Shown here: piece by piece, positions 16,037-24,315 of the stretch
Layout: each line of letters begins with the position of its first letter
Numbering within the stretch: position 1 is the first letter of the stretch
IMG/VR virus record: IMGVR_UViG_3300047392_000164
Coordinates: 1 to 64,000 of that record
DNA from: a virus
Direction: 5' to 3' (one strand)
DNA: 64,000 nucleotides
Made by a program: the position numbers and the translations under genes
Notes under the pieces: generated by a model
What the model saw: only the letters and a program-made list of their open reading frames with translations
Told to the model about the DNA's origin: nothing
Databases searched by the model: none

Positions 16037-16413
16037 GCTTTTTTGATTTTCTAAACGCAATTAATGATACAAAGAAGGACCTCATTCGTGAGGATCCTCA
16101 TACAGAAAAAGATTACGTTCCATTCATGATCAATCGAGGATTGTCTTACTTTCCCGATACAGTTATGTTTGCTAACGAAATGAATACCCATGCTGACATT
16201 CCAAAGCAATGGCAATTTGATTTTTATCGAAATGGTATTGTCAAGAAGAAGCGATTCTCAAAGTGGCACAAACGTGATCAAGATACTGACGAAGTTAAAC
16301 TCGTCATGAAGGAATACAACTATAGTTCTGAAAAAGCTATGAACGCTTTGAGTTTACTAACGGCTGAACAGATCAAACAACTCAAAGAAAAGTATCAAAC
16401 TGGAGGTCGTTAA
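16033..16413 (+). CDS. gp62: Clamp loader small subunit
   Basis: The 126-residue protein has the gp62 signature YVPFMINRGLSYFPDTVMFANEMN and a basic stretch GIVKKKRFSKWHK. T4 gp62 has 187 residues; the short form is usual in exo-T-even phages. It binds gp44 to make the 4:1 clamp loader. The start overlaps the preceding stop by four bases. Confidence 0.9.
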   Translation: MSFFDFLNAINDTKKDLIREDPHTEKDYVPFMINRGLSYFPDTVMFANEMNTHADIPKQWQFDFYRNGIVKKKRFSKWHKRDQDTDEVKLVMKEYNYSSEKAMNALSLLTAEQIKQLKEKYQTGGR

Positions 16414-16416
16414 TCG

Positions 16417-16424
16417 TATAAATA
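16417..16424 (+). promoter_or_regulatory. T4-type late promoter TATAAATA
   Basis: Exact TATAAATA four bases after the gp62 stop, about 50 bases before the RegA start. A late box here would let regA and the following small gene be made late in infection. Confidence 0.55.
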
Positions 16425-16473
16425 ATTACAGTCTAATAGCTTTATTATGACAACTATAACTAAGGATTGTGAA

Positions 16474-16896
16474 ATGACTGTAGAATTAATTTATTACGAT
16501 TGGTCACCCGACTCAATGCTTGAAGTGACGTTACCAGAACCAGATAATTTCTTAAAGGTTCGTGAAACTCTCACTCGCATCGGAGTGGCTTCCCGTAAAG
16601 ACAAAACCCTGTATCAATCTTGCCATATATTGCATAAGCAAGGTCGATACTTTATCGTCCACTTTAAAGAATTGTTTGCCCTTGATGGCAAGGAAGCAAA
16701 CATCACTAGTGGAGATATTGAACGTAGAAATACTATCGCTGGTCTGTTATCAGACTGGGGATTGTTGAAGATCGTTACTCCGGCGAAAGCGGAACAACGA
16801 GTTTCATTGTCTCAGATCAAGGTCGTATCTTTTAAAGAGAAAGCCGACTGGACTCTAACCGCCAAGTACAACATTGGCAAAAAACCAACTAAATAA
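16474..16896 (+). CDS. regA: RegA translational repressor
   Basis: The 140-residue product contains the near-identical RegA core FLKVRETLTRIGVASRKDKTLYQSCHILHKQGRYFIVHFKEL split over residues about 27-67, then RRNTIAGLLSDWGL. T4 RegA (122 aa) binds start regions of early mRNAs, including clamp and clamp-loader genes, and shuts translation. The ATG at 16474 has AAGGA seven bases upstream; an ATG at 16447 would add nine residues but lacks a ribosome site. Position after gp62 is canonical. Confidence 0.95.
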   Translation: MTVELIYYDWSPDSMLEVTLPEPDNFLKVRETLTRIGVASRKDKTLYQSCHILHKQGRYFIVHFKELFALDGKEANITSGDIERRNTIAGLLSDWGLLKIVTPAKAEQRVSLSQIKVVSFKEKADWTLTAKYNIGKKPTK

Positions 16897-16907
16897 ATGG
16901 AGAAACC

Positions 16908-17093
16908 ATGCTAAAATTTGAATTGACTCTTGATGAAGCTAACCTAGTTCTTGCCGCTTTGGGTAAGGCACCTTTCGAACAAGTCGCAGGCTTGATTGGC
17001 AAGATGCGTGAACAAGCACAACCGCAACTACCAGCTTTGGAAGCAGCACAACGTGCAGCACAAGAAGCAGCACAAACCCCAGCTGCTGAGTAA
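16908..17093 (+). CDS. Small conserved phage protein
   Basis: A 61-residue protein: a short beta-alpha start (FELTLDEANLVLAALGKAPFEQVAGLIGKM) and an Ala/Gln-rich tail. The N-terminal pattern is familiar from small proteins of marine T4-like phages in which a 'LDEANxVLxALGK' motif recurs. GGAG precedes the ATG. Function unknown. Confidence 0.75.
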   Translation: MLKFELTLDEANLVLAALGKAPFEQVAGLIGKMREQAQPQLPALEAAQRAAQEAAQTPAAE

Positions 17094-17097
17094 TTAG

Positions 17098-17292
17098 TCC
17101 CACTCGGGATGGGAACGAGGTTGGAGGTAACCTCGTTAAAAACCTTCATTGAACAGAACCCACCTTAGGGCCGTTTGACGTAAACGGTTAAGATAGATTG
17201 TCTTACTTTCTATCTGGGCGTCCGAGCAATTGAACTGCCATTCGTTAATTGGCGCTGGATAAAGTAACCAGCAGATACGCCTTCGGGGTATC
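17098..17292 (+). ncRNA. Candidate structured RNA / leader ahead of the heat-shock gene
   Basis: This 229-base gap has no open frame but is packed with stem-loops: TCCCA/TGGGA (17098-17102, 17110-17114), AACGAGGTT/AACCTCGTT (17114-17122, 17129-17137), CCGTTT/AAACGG (17171-17176, 17182-17187), AGATAGA/TCTATCT (17191-17197, 17209-17215), and either GGCG(CTGG..CCAG)CGCC (17251-17281) or the competing GATAC..TTCG..GTATC (17274-17292). The last two share bases, so they are mutually exclusive and could switch. AGGAG of the next gene follows. I recognise no known RNA family. It could be a separate small RNA or a 5' regulatory leader. Confidence 0.5.
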
Positions 17293-17322
17293 ACATTACT
17301 AACTCGCTTAATAGGAGAAACT

Positions 17323-17835
17323 ATGAACAAGCAATTTACGCCTCAATCTTGGCAAGCTCTCGGTCAATTCAAAGATATTGAAAAATTCTTTGTTGGCATC
17401 GACGAACAATTTATGCGTCTGCAGAAAATGCATGATGATGTAACCAAGAACATCCCCAACTATCCTCCATACAATATCCGCAAGACCGGAGATAACACTT
17501 ACACTGTCGAACTAGCAGTCGCTGGCTTTGGACAGAGTGAGATTGATATCGAAATCGACGGCGGTAAACTTATTATTCGTGGTAACGTCTCAGCTGAGAA
17601 TGATGCTAACGATTATTTGTTTAAAGGTATTGCCAATCGCGCATTCACTCGTTCCTTTGCACTTGACGATCAAGTCGAAGTTAAAGACGCTGAACTTTTC
17701 AATGGTATGCTAAAGATTGCTTTAGAGCGTCTAGTACCAGAAGAAAAGAAGTCTAAGAAAGTACCTGTGAAGACTAAAGGTGAAAAGCAATTTCTAACAG
17801 AGGAAGAAAAAGATGAAATTCGTTCAAAGTTTTAA
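17323..17835 (+). CDS. Small heat-shock protein (Hsp20/IbpA type)
   Basis: The 170-residue protein carries an alpha-crystallin domain at about residues 45-140: PPYNIRKTGDNTYTVELAVAGF, EIDIEIDGGKLIIRG, YLFKGIANRAFTRSFAL, and the NGMLKIALERLVPE strand typical of IbpA. Such chaperones are common in marine T4-like phages and are thought to help virion or replication protein folding. The N-terminal region and a Lys-rich C-terminal extension are family-typical. AGGAG lies seven bases upstream; the structured leader before it may be regulatory. Confidence 0.93.
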   Translation: MNKQFTPQSWQALGQFKDIEKFFVGIDEQFMRLQKMHDDVTKNIPNYPPYNIRKTGDNTYTVELAVAGFGQSEIDIEIDGGKLIIRGNVSAENDANDYLFKGIANRAFTRSFALDDQVEVKDAELFNGMLKIALERLVPEEKKSKKVPVKTKGEKQFLTEEEKDEIRSKF

Positions 17836-17905
17836 TCGCCTATTGAGTAAGCTTTTAGCTTCCCTTGCTGAATTCAAAGAATATAAAGTGGGGAAAGTGA
17901 AATGA
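17813..17905 (+). CDS. Possible 30-residue peptide overlapping the Hsp20 end
   Basis: An ATG at 17813, preceded by GAGGA, opens a 30-residue basic amphipathic peptide (MKFVQSFNRLLSKLLASLAEF...) that ends in an ATGA overlap with the next small gene. The coupling suggests translation, but length is short and it overlaps Hsp20 by 23 bases in another frame, so it stays tentative. Confidence 0.35.
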   Translation: MKFVQSFNRLLSKLLASLAEFKEYKVGKVK

Positions 17906-18042
17906 AAGAATTTTGGGATTGGGTCTTTAAGACCTTTACGGTTGACTATCAAAAAGAAATCGAAGATTATCTTGCTGATTGCACAAACCACGCTGACCTC
18001 GAACATCGCATGAAACGTCTTATGCGCAGAGGTATGATTTAA
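17902..18042 (+). CDS. Small DUF3563-like protein
   Basis: A 46-residue protein, MKEFWDWVFKTF followed by YLADCTNHADLEHRMKRLMRRGMI. The second half resembles the short DUF3563 family (YLA.A.D.ADLERRMR) found mainly in Beta- and Gammaproteobacteria, which would fit a betaproteobacterial host. Family membership is judged by eye. Function unknown. Confidence 0.55.
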   Translation: MKEFWDWVFKTFTVDYQKEIEDYLADCTNHADLEHRMKRLMRRGMI

Positions 18043-18056
18043 TACGGAGATTTATT

Positions 18057-18365
18057 ATGACAGTAAAAGTGTATAGACTTATCAGTGGTGAAGATATTAT
18101 TGCAAGTGTTGAGGTAACTCATCACGGCTATGAGTTCAGTAACCCTGCACAAGTAGTGATGCAACAAACACAAGATGGAAGAGTCGGTGCAGCTTTTGCT
18201 CCATTTGCTCCATACGCAAAAGATGGCAAGGTTCTAATCTACAAAGATTTTGTAGCAGGTGAAATGGAACTTGACATTAAGATGATCAACGAATATAATC
18301 GAATCTTTGGATCTGGAATCGTAATCGCAGCAGCAGACGAGATTCCACAATCTATTATTCAATAA
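18057..18365 (+). CDS. Small conserved protein, possibly Sm-like
   Basis: The 102-residue protein starts VKVYRLISGEDIIASVEV, with strand spacing like an Sm/Hfq-type barrel, and resembles the 121-residue product at 4938-5303. Hydrophobic small residues dominate the middle (AAFAPFAPYAKDGKVLIYKD). GGAG precedes the ATG. Placed directly before the DNA polymerase promoter. Function unknown. Confidence 0.6.
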   Translation: MTVKVYRLISGEDIIASVEVTHHGYEFSNPAQVVMQQTQDGRVGAAFAPFAPYAKDGKVLIYKDFVAGEMELDIKMINEYNRIFGSGIVIAAADEIPQSIIQ

Positions 18366-18368
18366 CGG

Positions 18369-18397
18369 TGTACATCTAATCATAAACAGGATATAAT
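18369..18397 (+). promoter_or_regulatory. DNA polymerase promoter embedded in a terminator
   Basis: TGTACA (18369-18374), TAATCA element, 17-base spacer, TATAAT (18392-18397). The -10 overlaps the left arm and loop of the terminator hairpin at 18385-18411. Confidence 0.82.
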
Positions 18398-18414
18398 TAC
18401 TATATCCTGTTTTT
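18385..18414 (+). terminator. Terminator overlapping the gp43 promoter
   Basis: AACAGGATAT (18385-18394) pairs perfectly with ATATCCTGTT (18402-18411) around a seven-base loop, followed by more T residues (to 18414). It should end transcription from the preceding small genes while its DNA supplies the -10 of the polymerase promoter. Confidence 0.82.
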
Positions 18415-18423
18415 GTTTGCGCT

Positions 18424-20937
18424 ATGAAATTCTATACTAACATTTCCCGTTATGGTAACAACCTCTTATACCGAGGCTACCAAGATGGACGACGAATCAA
18501 AAAGAAGGTTCCATTCAAACCTACCTTCTACGTGAAAGGCAAAGGCCAATCCAAGTTCACAGCACTTGATGGCACTAATGTCGATCCTATTAAAATGGAC
18601 TCAATGCGTGATGCAAAAGAGTTTATTGAAAAATACAAAGATGTCGAAAACTTCAACATCTATGGCAACACTAACTACATCGCACAATACATCGCCGAAG
18701 AATTTCCTGGCGAAATCAAGTTCGATCGTAACAAAATCCGCATTCACAACATCGATATTGAAGTTGCTTCGAATGAAGGATTCCCAGAACCAGACGAAGC
18801 TAAGCATCCAGTAATCTCCATTGCAATTTTGGATAGTGTGCTTGATACGTATTTCGTATGGGCACTCGGTGACTATGATGTAAGCAAATCAATCATGAAA
18901 ACAAAGCAAGTTCGCTACATGAAATGTGTAGATGAAGCTGCATTGTTGCGCGAGCTTGTTAAGTTCTGGCATGAAGAACACACTTGTCCCGATGCACTCA
19001 CAGGTTGGAACATTCGTACATTTGATATTCCATATCTCGTAAACCGAATTGGTCGTATCCTTGGTGAAGATGAAGTTAAGAAGCTATCTCCTTGGGGACT
19101 CGTTGAAGAACGTATGGTCACCATGAAGAAAGGAATGGTTCAAATCTATGACCTCATCGGTATCGCTCAAGTCGATTACATGGACATCTTCCAAAAGTTT
19201 GGTTACTCCTTTGGCCCACAAGAATCGTATCGTTTGGATCACATTGCTTGGGTTGTTCTAGGTGAACGTAAGCTTGACTATGATGGTACACTCCATACGC
19301 TTTACCAAACAGATCACCAAAAGTTTATTGATTACAACATTAAGGACGTTGACTTAGTTGATCAGATGGAAGACAAGATCGCTATGATTACGTTGACCAT
19401 GACTATGGCTTATAAAGCTGGTGTCAACTATGCTGATACGATGGGAACTGTGGGCATCTGGGATTCTCTCATCCACAAAACTCTGCTTGAACAGAACATC
19501 ATTGTACCTCCTAACAAAGATAGTTGGAAGAATGACTATGAAGGTGGCTACGTAAAAGAACCTCAGTGCGGTGTCCATGATTGGGTTGCATCCTTTGACG
19601 TTAACTCACTCTATCCTAACATCATTGTGCAATGGAACATGAGTCCAGAAACAATTATGAAAGGCGTGGTTGAACCAGGAATTACTGTAGACAAAATGCT
19701 TGCGGGTTATAAGAACACTCGTGATATGTCTATGGCTGCAACTGGCCAATACTTCTCTAATGAAAAACAAGGCTTCATGCCAAAGATCATTGAAGAAATG
19801 TACAACGAACGTGTTATCATTAAGAAGAAAATGCTCGATTCAAAGAAAGAACTCGAAGCATGTGATAAGAGTAACAAAGCTGAAGTGTATCGTATTGAAC
19901 GTGACATTGCTCACTTTGAAAACCAACAGACTGCGATTAAGATTCTTTTGAACTCACTTTATGGTGCTCTTGGCAATAAGTACTTCCGTTACTTCACGAT
20001 GGAAATCGCTGAAGGTATCACCATCACAGGTCAGTTCATTATTAAGTGGGCAGAAAAGCATGTGAATGGTTTCCTAAACAAAACTCTAAACACTAATAAA
20101 GACTATGTTATTGCTATTGATACTGACTCTGTGTACGCTGGCTTGGGTGATCTTGTCAACACTGTCATTCCTGATGGAACCACAGAAAAGAAAGTCGACT
20201 TCCTCGACAAAGTTTGCGCCAAGATCGAGAAGGATGTTCTTGATGTTGCGTTCAAAGAACTAAAAGAAAGCTGTAACGCCTATAAGCAGCGTATCAGTAT
20301 GAAGCGTGAAGGTATTGCTGATCGTGGTATTTGGACTGCAAAGAAACGATATATTCTAAACGTATGGGATAATGAAGGAGTTCGCTATGCTAAACCAAAG
20401 CTCAAGATCATGGGCATTGAGGCCATCAAGTCGTCTACTCCGGCGCCGTGTAGAGAGGCTTTTGAAGAACTTTTCCAGATTCTCATCAAGGGCACAGAGG
20501 AACAAACTCAACAATACATACAAAGCTTTAGGAATACCTTTGATGCTTTACCGGTCGAAAAGAAAGCCTTTCCGCGGGGCGTAAGCAACCTAAAGAAGTA
20601 CATGGACAACAAGCTGATTTACAAGAAGGGTACACCTATCAATTCTCGTGCAGCAATCTTGTTTAACCATCTTCTCAAGCAACACGGGCTAGAGAATAAA
20701 TATGAAGCTATCAAGGAAGGCGAAAAGATCAAGTACATTTACCTTGATCCGAAGAATCCTTTGCGAGAAGACGTCATTGCCTTCAGCGAAATTCTTCCAC
20801 CTGAATTTGGATTGCATCGTTATATTGACAACACTACTCAGTTCGAGAAGTCATTCCTAGATCCTGCTAAAATCATCTTAAATTCTATTGGATGGAAAGC
20901 AGAAGAGGAAGCTTCATTGGAGGACTTCTTTGGATAA
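18424..20937 (+). CDS. gp43: Family B DNA polymerase
   Basis: The 837-residue enzyme has 3'-5' exonuclease motifs HNIDIEVAS, NIRTFDIPYLVNR and YNIKDVDLV, then polymerase motifs DVNSLYPNII (A), KILLNSLYGALGN (B) and IDTDSVY (C). T4 gp43 has about 900 residues. The C terminus SLEDFFG (831-837) is a gp45-binding peptide. It is one continuous frame, not split as in some marine relatives. The ATG follows a 26-base leader made of the right arm of the terminator and lacks a clear Shine-Dalgarno. Confidence 0.97.
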   Translation: MKFYTNISRYGNNLLYRGYQDGRRIKKKVPFKPTFYVKGKGQSKFTALDGTNVDPIKMDSMRDAKEFIEKYKDVENFNIYGNTNYIAQYIAEEFPGEIKFDRNKIRIHNIDIEVASNEGFPEPDEAKHPVISIAILDSVLDTYFVWALGDYDVSKSIMKTKQVRYMKCVDEAALLRELVKFWHEEHTCPDALTGWNIRTFDIPYLVNRIGRILGEDEVKKLSPWGLVEERMVTMKKGMVQIYDLIGIAQVDYMDIFQKFGYSFGPQESYRLDHIAWVVLGERKLDYDGTLHTLYQTDHQKFIDYNIKDVDLVDQMEDKIAMITLTMTMAYKAGVNYADTMGTVGIWDSLIHKTLLEQNIIVPPNKDSWKNDYEGGYVKEPQCGVHDWVASFDVNSLYPNIIVQWNMSPETIMKGVVEPGITVDKMLAGYKNTRDMSMAATGQYFSNEKQGFMPKIIEEMYNERVIIKKKMLDSKKELEACDKSNKAEVYRIERDIAHFENQQTAIKILLNSLYGALGNKYFRYFTMEIAEGITITGQFIIKWAEKHVNGFLNKTLNTNKDYVIAIDTDSVYAGLGDLVNTVIPDGTTEKKVDFLDKVCAKIEKDVLDVAFKELKESCNAYKQRISMKREGIADRGIWTAKKRYILNVWDNEGVRYAKPKLKIMGIEAIKSSTPAPCREAFEELFQILIKGTEEQTQQYIQSFRNTFDALPVEKKAFPRGVSNLKKYMDNKLIYKKGTPINSRAAILFNHLLKQHGLENKYEAIKEGEKIKYIYLDPKNPLREDVIAFSEILPPEFGLHRYIDNTTQFEKSFLDPAKIILNSIGWKAEEEASLEDFFG

Positions 20938-21481
20938 TATTCGAATCATCAAAACCGGCATCAAAGTCGATAAGATATTGAATCAACTAAAGCAGTTCGC
21001 TGAAGACTGGGGCGCAGCTCGTAATATTGAAGGCGCTAAGAGTTGTATCGATGAACACGGATTCCCTGAGGTTGAAGCTGGTGTGCTTCAACTTATTATG
21101 GGTGCAGTCACTAGCTTGGATCAGTATGTAGGCGACAGCGAGTTATGTAAGCCTACTCCTGCATACTATCATCACACCGAAATTATTCGATTTTTGAAAA
21201 GACATTTTCATGATCACAGCCGATGTGGATTCTTATCCCTGCCGGTTGGAGGAGTCGTTGGCAAACACATTGACGTAGGTAACTACTATCTAACACGTGA
21301 TCGCTATCATCTTTCAATTCAAGGCACATATGAATACTCAGTCGGTGATGAATCTGTCATAGTTGAACCGGGCACTCTCTTGTGGTTTAATAACAAGCTT
21401 GAGCATGGTACTCGAAACATTGGAGATGACATCCGCATCACCTTTGTATTTGACGTTCCTCATGACAAGTCAAATCCTTGA
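20930..21481 (+). CDS. 2OG-Fe(II) dioxygenase, aspartyl/asparaginyl-hydroxylase-like
   Basis: A 183-residue protein with a double-stranded beta-helix oxygenase core: H113-I-D115 (HxD), distal H159 in LEHGTRN and R169 for 2-oxoglutarate, in the arrangement of aspartyl/asparaginyl beta-hydroxylases. The best start is a TTG at 20930, five bases after GGAGGA (20919-20924); an in-frame ATG at 20888 would lie deep in the polymerase gene. It overlaps gp43 by eight bases, so translation is coupled. Substrate unknown: a protein side chain is the family expectation; a nucleic-acid role is possible but unsupported. Confidence 0.8.
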   Translation: MDNIRIIKTGIKVDKILNQLKQFAEDWGAARNIEGAKSCIDEHGFPEVEAGVLQLIMGAVTSLDQYVGDSELCKPTPAYYHHTEIIRFLKRHFHDHSRCGFLSLPVGGVVGKHIDVGNYYLTRDRYHLSIQGTYEYSVGDESVIVEPGTLLWFNNKLEHGTRNIGDDIRITFVFDVPHDKSNP

Positions 21482-21482
21482 T

Positions 21483-21511
21483 TGTCCTTTTATCATGCAC
21501 CGTGATATAAT
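21483..21511 (+). promoter_or_regulatory. Promoter for uvsX operon
   Basis: TGTCCT (21483-21488), TATCA element, 17-base spacer, TATAAT (21506-21511), then a 29-base leader with AAGGAG. Confidence 0.65.
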
Positions 21512-21540
21512 ACTAATACTACGCATACAAGGAGCATACA

Positions 21541-22620
21541 ATGAGCTTACTAGATAAGATTAAGAAAAATACTACGATCAAAGACTCGGCAATTCTGTCC
21601 CAGTCAAAGTACTTCACCAAGAAGGACATGATTCAAACTGCAATCCCTGCCATGAACGTTGCACTAAGCGGCGAACTTGATGGTGGATTCGTCCCAGGCC
21701 TTACACTTTGGTGTGGTCCATCCAAACACTTCAAATCAATGTTTTCACTCATCATGGCAAAGTCCTACATGGACAAATATCCAGATGCAGTGATGGTATT
21801 CTATGATTGTGAATTCGGTACTCCAACAGCGTACTTCTCATCCCTACAAATCGATACCAATCGTATTCTTCACGTTCCAGTTATGAACATGGAAGAATTC
21901 AAGTTTGACGTAATCAAACAACTTGAAAACTTGGATCGTGGCGATCGTGTTATCTTCGTCGTAGACTCATTGGGCAACATGTCTTCTAAGAAAGAAATGG
22001 AAGATGCTATCGAAGGTAAGTCTGTACAAGATATGTCTCGTGCAAAGCAGATGAAGTCTATCTTCCGCATGATTACTCCTTACTTAAACCGCCTTGACAT
22101 TCCAATGGTAGCTGTTAACCACATCTACATGGAACAAGGTTTGTATCCAAAAGCAATTGTTTCCGGCGGCACTGGTGTTTACTTGTCTGCTGATAACATT
22201 TTCATCTTGGGACGTCAACAAGAAAAAGAAGGTACTGACATCATTGGTTATAACTTCATTATCAACGTTGAAAAATCACGTTATGTTCGTGAAAAATCTA
22301 AGATTCCAGTTTGTGTTAAGTACGAAGGCGGCCTAAGCAAATGGTCTGGTCTACTTGACATGGGACTTGAATCTGGTCACATCATTAAGCCAAGCAATGG
22401 TTGGTACTCTAAAGTCGATAAGACAACTGGCGAAGTCGATGAAAAGAAGTATCGTTTGAAAGACACAGAAACCAAAGAGTTCTGGGGTCCTATCTTGATG
22501 GATGCTACATTCCGCGACTGGGTCAAGGAACGCTATCAAGTTGCTCATGGTGATATGATCAGTGATCATGAAATCCTTGAAGAAATGGAAGCATATGAAG
22601 ACGAAGCTGCGTCCGCATAA
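21541..22620 (+). CDS. uvsX: UvsX RecA-like recombinase
   Basis: The 359-residue protein matches T4 UvsX. Walker A is GPSKHFKS (59-66; T4 GPSKSFKS), Walker B-type VIFVVDSLGNM, and a long match including FYDCEFGTPTAYF and VSGGTGVYLSADNIFILGR. It catalyses strand exchange with UvsY and gp32 in recombination-dependent replication and repair. Strong AAGGAG ribosome site. Confidence 0.97.
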   Translation: MSLLDKIKKNTTIKDSAILSQSKYFTKKDMIQTAIPAMNVALSGELDGGFVPGLTLWCGPSKHFKSMFSLIMAKSYMDKYPDAVMVFYDCEFGTPTAYFSSLQIDTNRILHVPVMNMEEFKFDVIKQLENLDRGDRVIFVVDSLGNMSSKKEMEDAIEGKSVQDMSRAKQMKSIFRMITPYLNRLDIPMVAVNHIYMEQGLYPKAIVSGGTGVYLSADNIFILGRQQEKEGTDIIGYNFIINVEKSRYVREKSKIPVCVKYEGGLSKWSGLLDMGLESGHIIKPSNGWYSKVDKTTGEVDEKKYRLKDTETKEFWGPILMDATFRDWVKERYQVAHGDMISDHEILEEMEAYEDEAASA

Positions 22621-22954
22621 GGTACTAGGCAAAACGACTATCGAGGGTGATCTACATGCCCTCGCTTTCTCTGAAGGTCCATTTGCTGATATCGTTTTCT
22701 CTTATACTAACATCAGCTTTGATGAAGATACGGAGAATGATCAGTTGAAACTTGGTTATGAATACTACATTCATCAAACTCCACCACACAGATTGGGTTT
22801 TGATAAAGAAGCTTTTGAAAAGGAACTCGGAGATTTTGCAGTAGAGTTACTCTACTACGGATTGGAACGGGACCATCTAGGATACGTTAATGACAGCACG
22901 ACTCGAGAAGACGATACTCTCAAACTTAATTCACCAGGAGGAGTACTGCCGTAA
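22595..22954 (+). CDS. Protein of unknown function between uvsX and gp41
   Basis: A 119-residue protein (LHALAFSEGPFADIVFSYTNISFDED...) with mixed alpha/beta composition. It overlaps the end of uvsX by 26 bases and the start of gp41 by 65 bases, an unusually long overlap. ATG 22595 was chosen as the first plausible start. No domain recognised. Confidence 0.6.
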   Translation: MKTKLRPHKVLGKTTIEGDLHALAFSEGPFADIVFSYTNISFDEDTENDQLKLGYEYYIHQTPPHRLGFDKEAFEKELGDFAVELLYYGLERDHLGYVNDSTTREDDTLKLNSPGGVLP

Positions 22955-24278
22955 GGTTGTACCCTTCATCAAACCAGAATACTTCAGCGATCAGTTCGAA
23001 AGACTTGTTGCTGAAGAACTTCTGTCTTTCTTTACGCAGTATAACAAGCCTGCGTCACTAGACATCCTTGCAATTCAGATCGGTAAGCGTAAGCTTCATC
23101 CTGATCAAATTGATGGAATCGAAAAATACATCAACACTCTTGACTTTAAGACTGAGAATGAAGACTGGTTGCTAAGTAATACTGAAAGCTTTTGTAAGAA
23201 GCAAGCAGTTTACAACGCAATCATTGATTCATTTGAAATCATTGAAGGTAAGAATGGAACACTAACAGAAGATGCTATTCCATCTCTTCTGTCGGATGCT
23301 CTTGCTGTGTCATTTGATTCTTCAATCGGTCACGATTATCTTGAACAGTTTGCAGATCGTTACGAATTCTATAATCGCAAAGAAGAAAAGCTTGAGTTTG
23401 ATCTTGAGCTATTCAACAAGATTACAAAGGGTGGTCTACCACGTAAGACATTGAACATGATTCTTGCCGGCACTGGTGTTGGTAAGTCTCTATTCATGTG
23501 TCACTATGCAGCATCTATTCTTATGCAAGGTAAGAACGTGTTGTATATCACATTGGAAATGGCTGAGGAGCGTATCGCTGAACGTATCGATGCAAACCTT
23601 TTGAACATGACAATGGAAGAATTGAGTAAGGTTACTCAAGACATTTACGAAACACGAATCGGTAAGCTTATTAAGAAGACTGCCGGTAAGTTGATTGTGA
23701 AGGAATACCCAACAGCATCTGCCCATGCCGGTCACTTTAAGTCTTTGCTTGAAGAACTGAAGATGAAACGAAACTTTAAGCCAGATGCAATCGTCATTGA
23801 CTATTTGAATATCTGCTCATCATCGAGAATGAAACATGGTGCTGGTGTTAACTCCTACACTTATATTAAGTCTATCGCAGAAGAACTTCGAGGTCTTGCT
23901 GTTGAGTATAACGTACCTGTTCTAAGCGCAACGCAAACAACCCGAGGTGGATATGACAACACTGACGTGGACCTTACTGATACTTCTGAGTCTTTCGGCT
24001 TACCTGCTACTGTGGACTTCATGTTCGCACTCATATCTACCGAGGAGTTGGAAAACCTCAACCAGATCATGGTCAAACAACTTAAGAATCGTTACAACGA
24101 TCCTTCTTATTATAAACGTTTTGTCATTGGCGTGGATCGTGCTAGGATGAAACTGTATGATGTTGAAGATAATGCTCAATCAAACATTGCAGATTCCGGA
24201 CAAGATAGCGGACCAGTATTTGATAAAGGTGACTTCGGCAAAAGGATGAAACAGGCTGGCGATGGGTTTACATTTTAA
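22890..24278 (+). CDS. gp41: Replicative helicase (DnaB-like)
   Basis: The 462-residue protein matches T4 gp41 (475 aa): helical N-terminal domain, then a RecA-like core with Walker A AGTGVGKSLF, the TLEMAEERIAERIDANLL motif, IVIDYLNICSS (Walker B) and SATQTTRGG. It unwinds the fork 5'-3' as a hexamer and works with the primase. The ATG at 22890 follows AGGA and overlaps the previous gene by 65 bases. Confidence 0.96.
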   Translation: MTARLEKTILSNLIHQEEYCRKVVPFIKPEYFSDQFERLVAEELLSFFTQYNKPASLDILAIQIGKRKLHPDQIDGIEKYINTLDFKTENEDWLLSNTESFCKKQAVYNAIIDSFEIIEGKNGTLTEDAIPSLLSDALAVSFDSSIGHDYLEQFADRYEFYNRKEEKLEFDLELFNKITKGGLPRKTLNMILAGTGVGKSLFMCHYAASILMQGKNVLYITLEMAEERIAERIDANLLNMTMEELSKVTQDIYETRIGKLIKKTAGKLIVKEYPTASAHAGHFKSLLEELKMKRNFKPDAIVIDYLNICSSSRMKHGAGVNSYTYIKSIAEELRGLAVEYNVPVLSATQTTRGGYDNTDVDLTDTSESFGLPATVDFMFALISTEELENLNQIMVKQLKNRYNDPSYYKRFVIGVDRARMKLYDVEDNAQSNIADSGQDSGPVFDKGDFGKRMKQAGDGFTF

Positions 24279-24296
24279 ACGTGAATGTGTTATAAT
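24267..24296 (+). promoter_or_regulatory. Probable promoter at the gp41 end
   Basis: TTTACA (24267-24272), 18-base spacer, TATAAT (24291-24296), overlapping the gp41 stop; the AATTCG element is missing. A 19-base leader with GGAG follows. Confidence 0.5.
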
Positions 24297-24315
24297 TTAA
24301 TTTTGGAGAATAATA

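Noticed and set aside
17098-17292. Known riboswitch, group I intron or ribozyme
   Set aside because: No conserved core of these families was recognised; left as an unassigned structured RNA.
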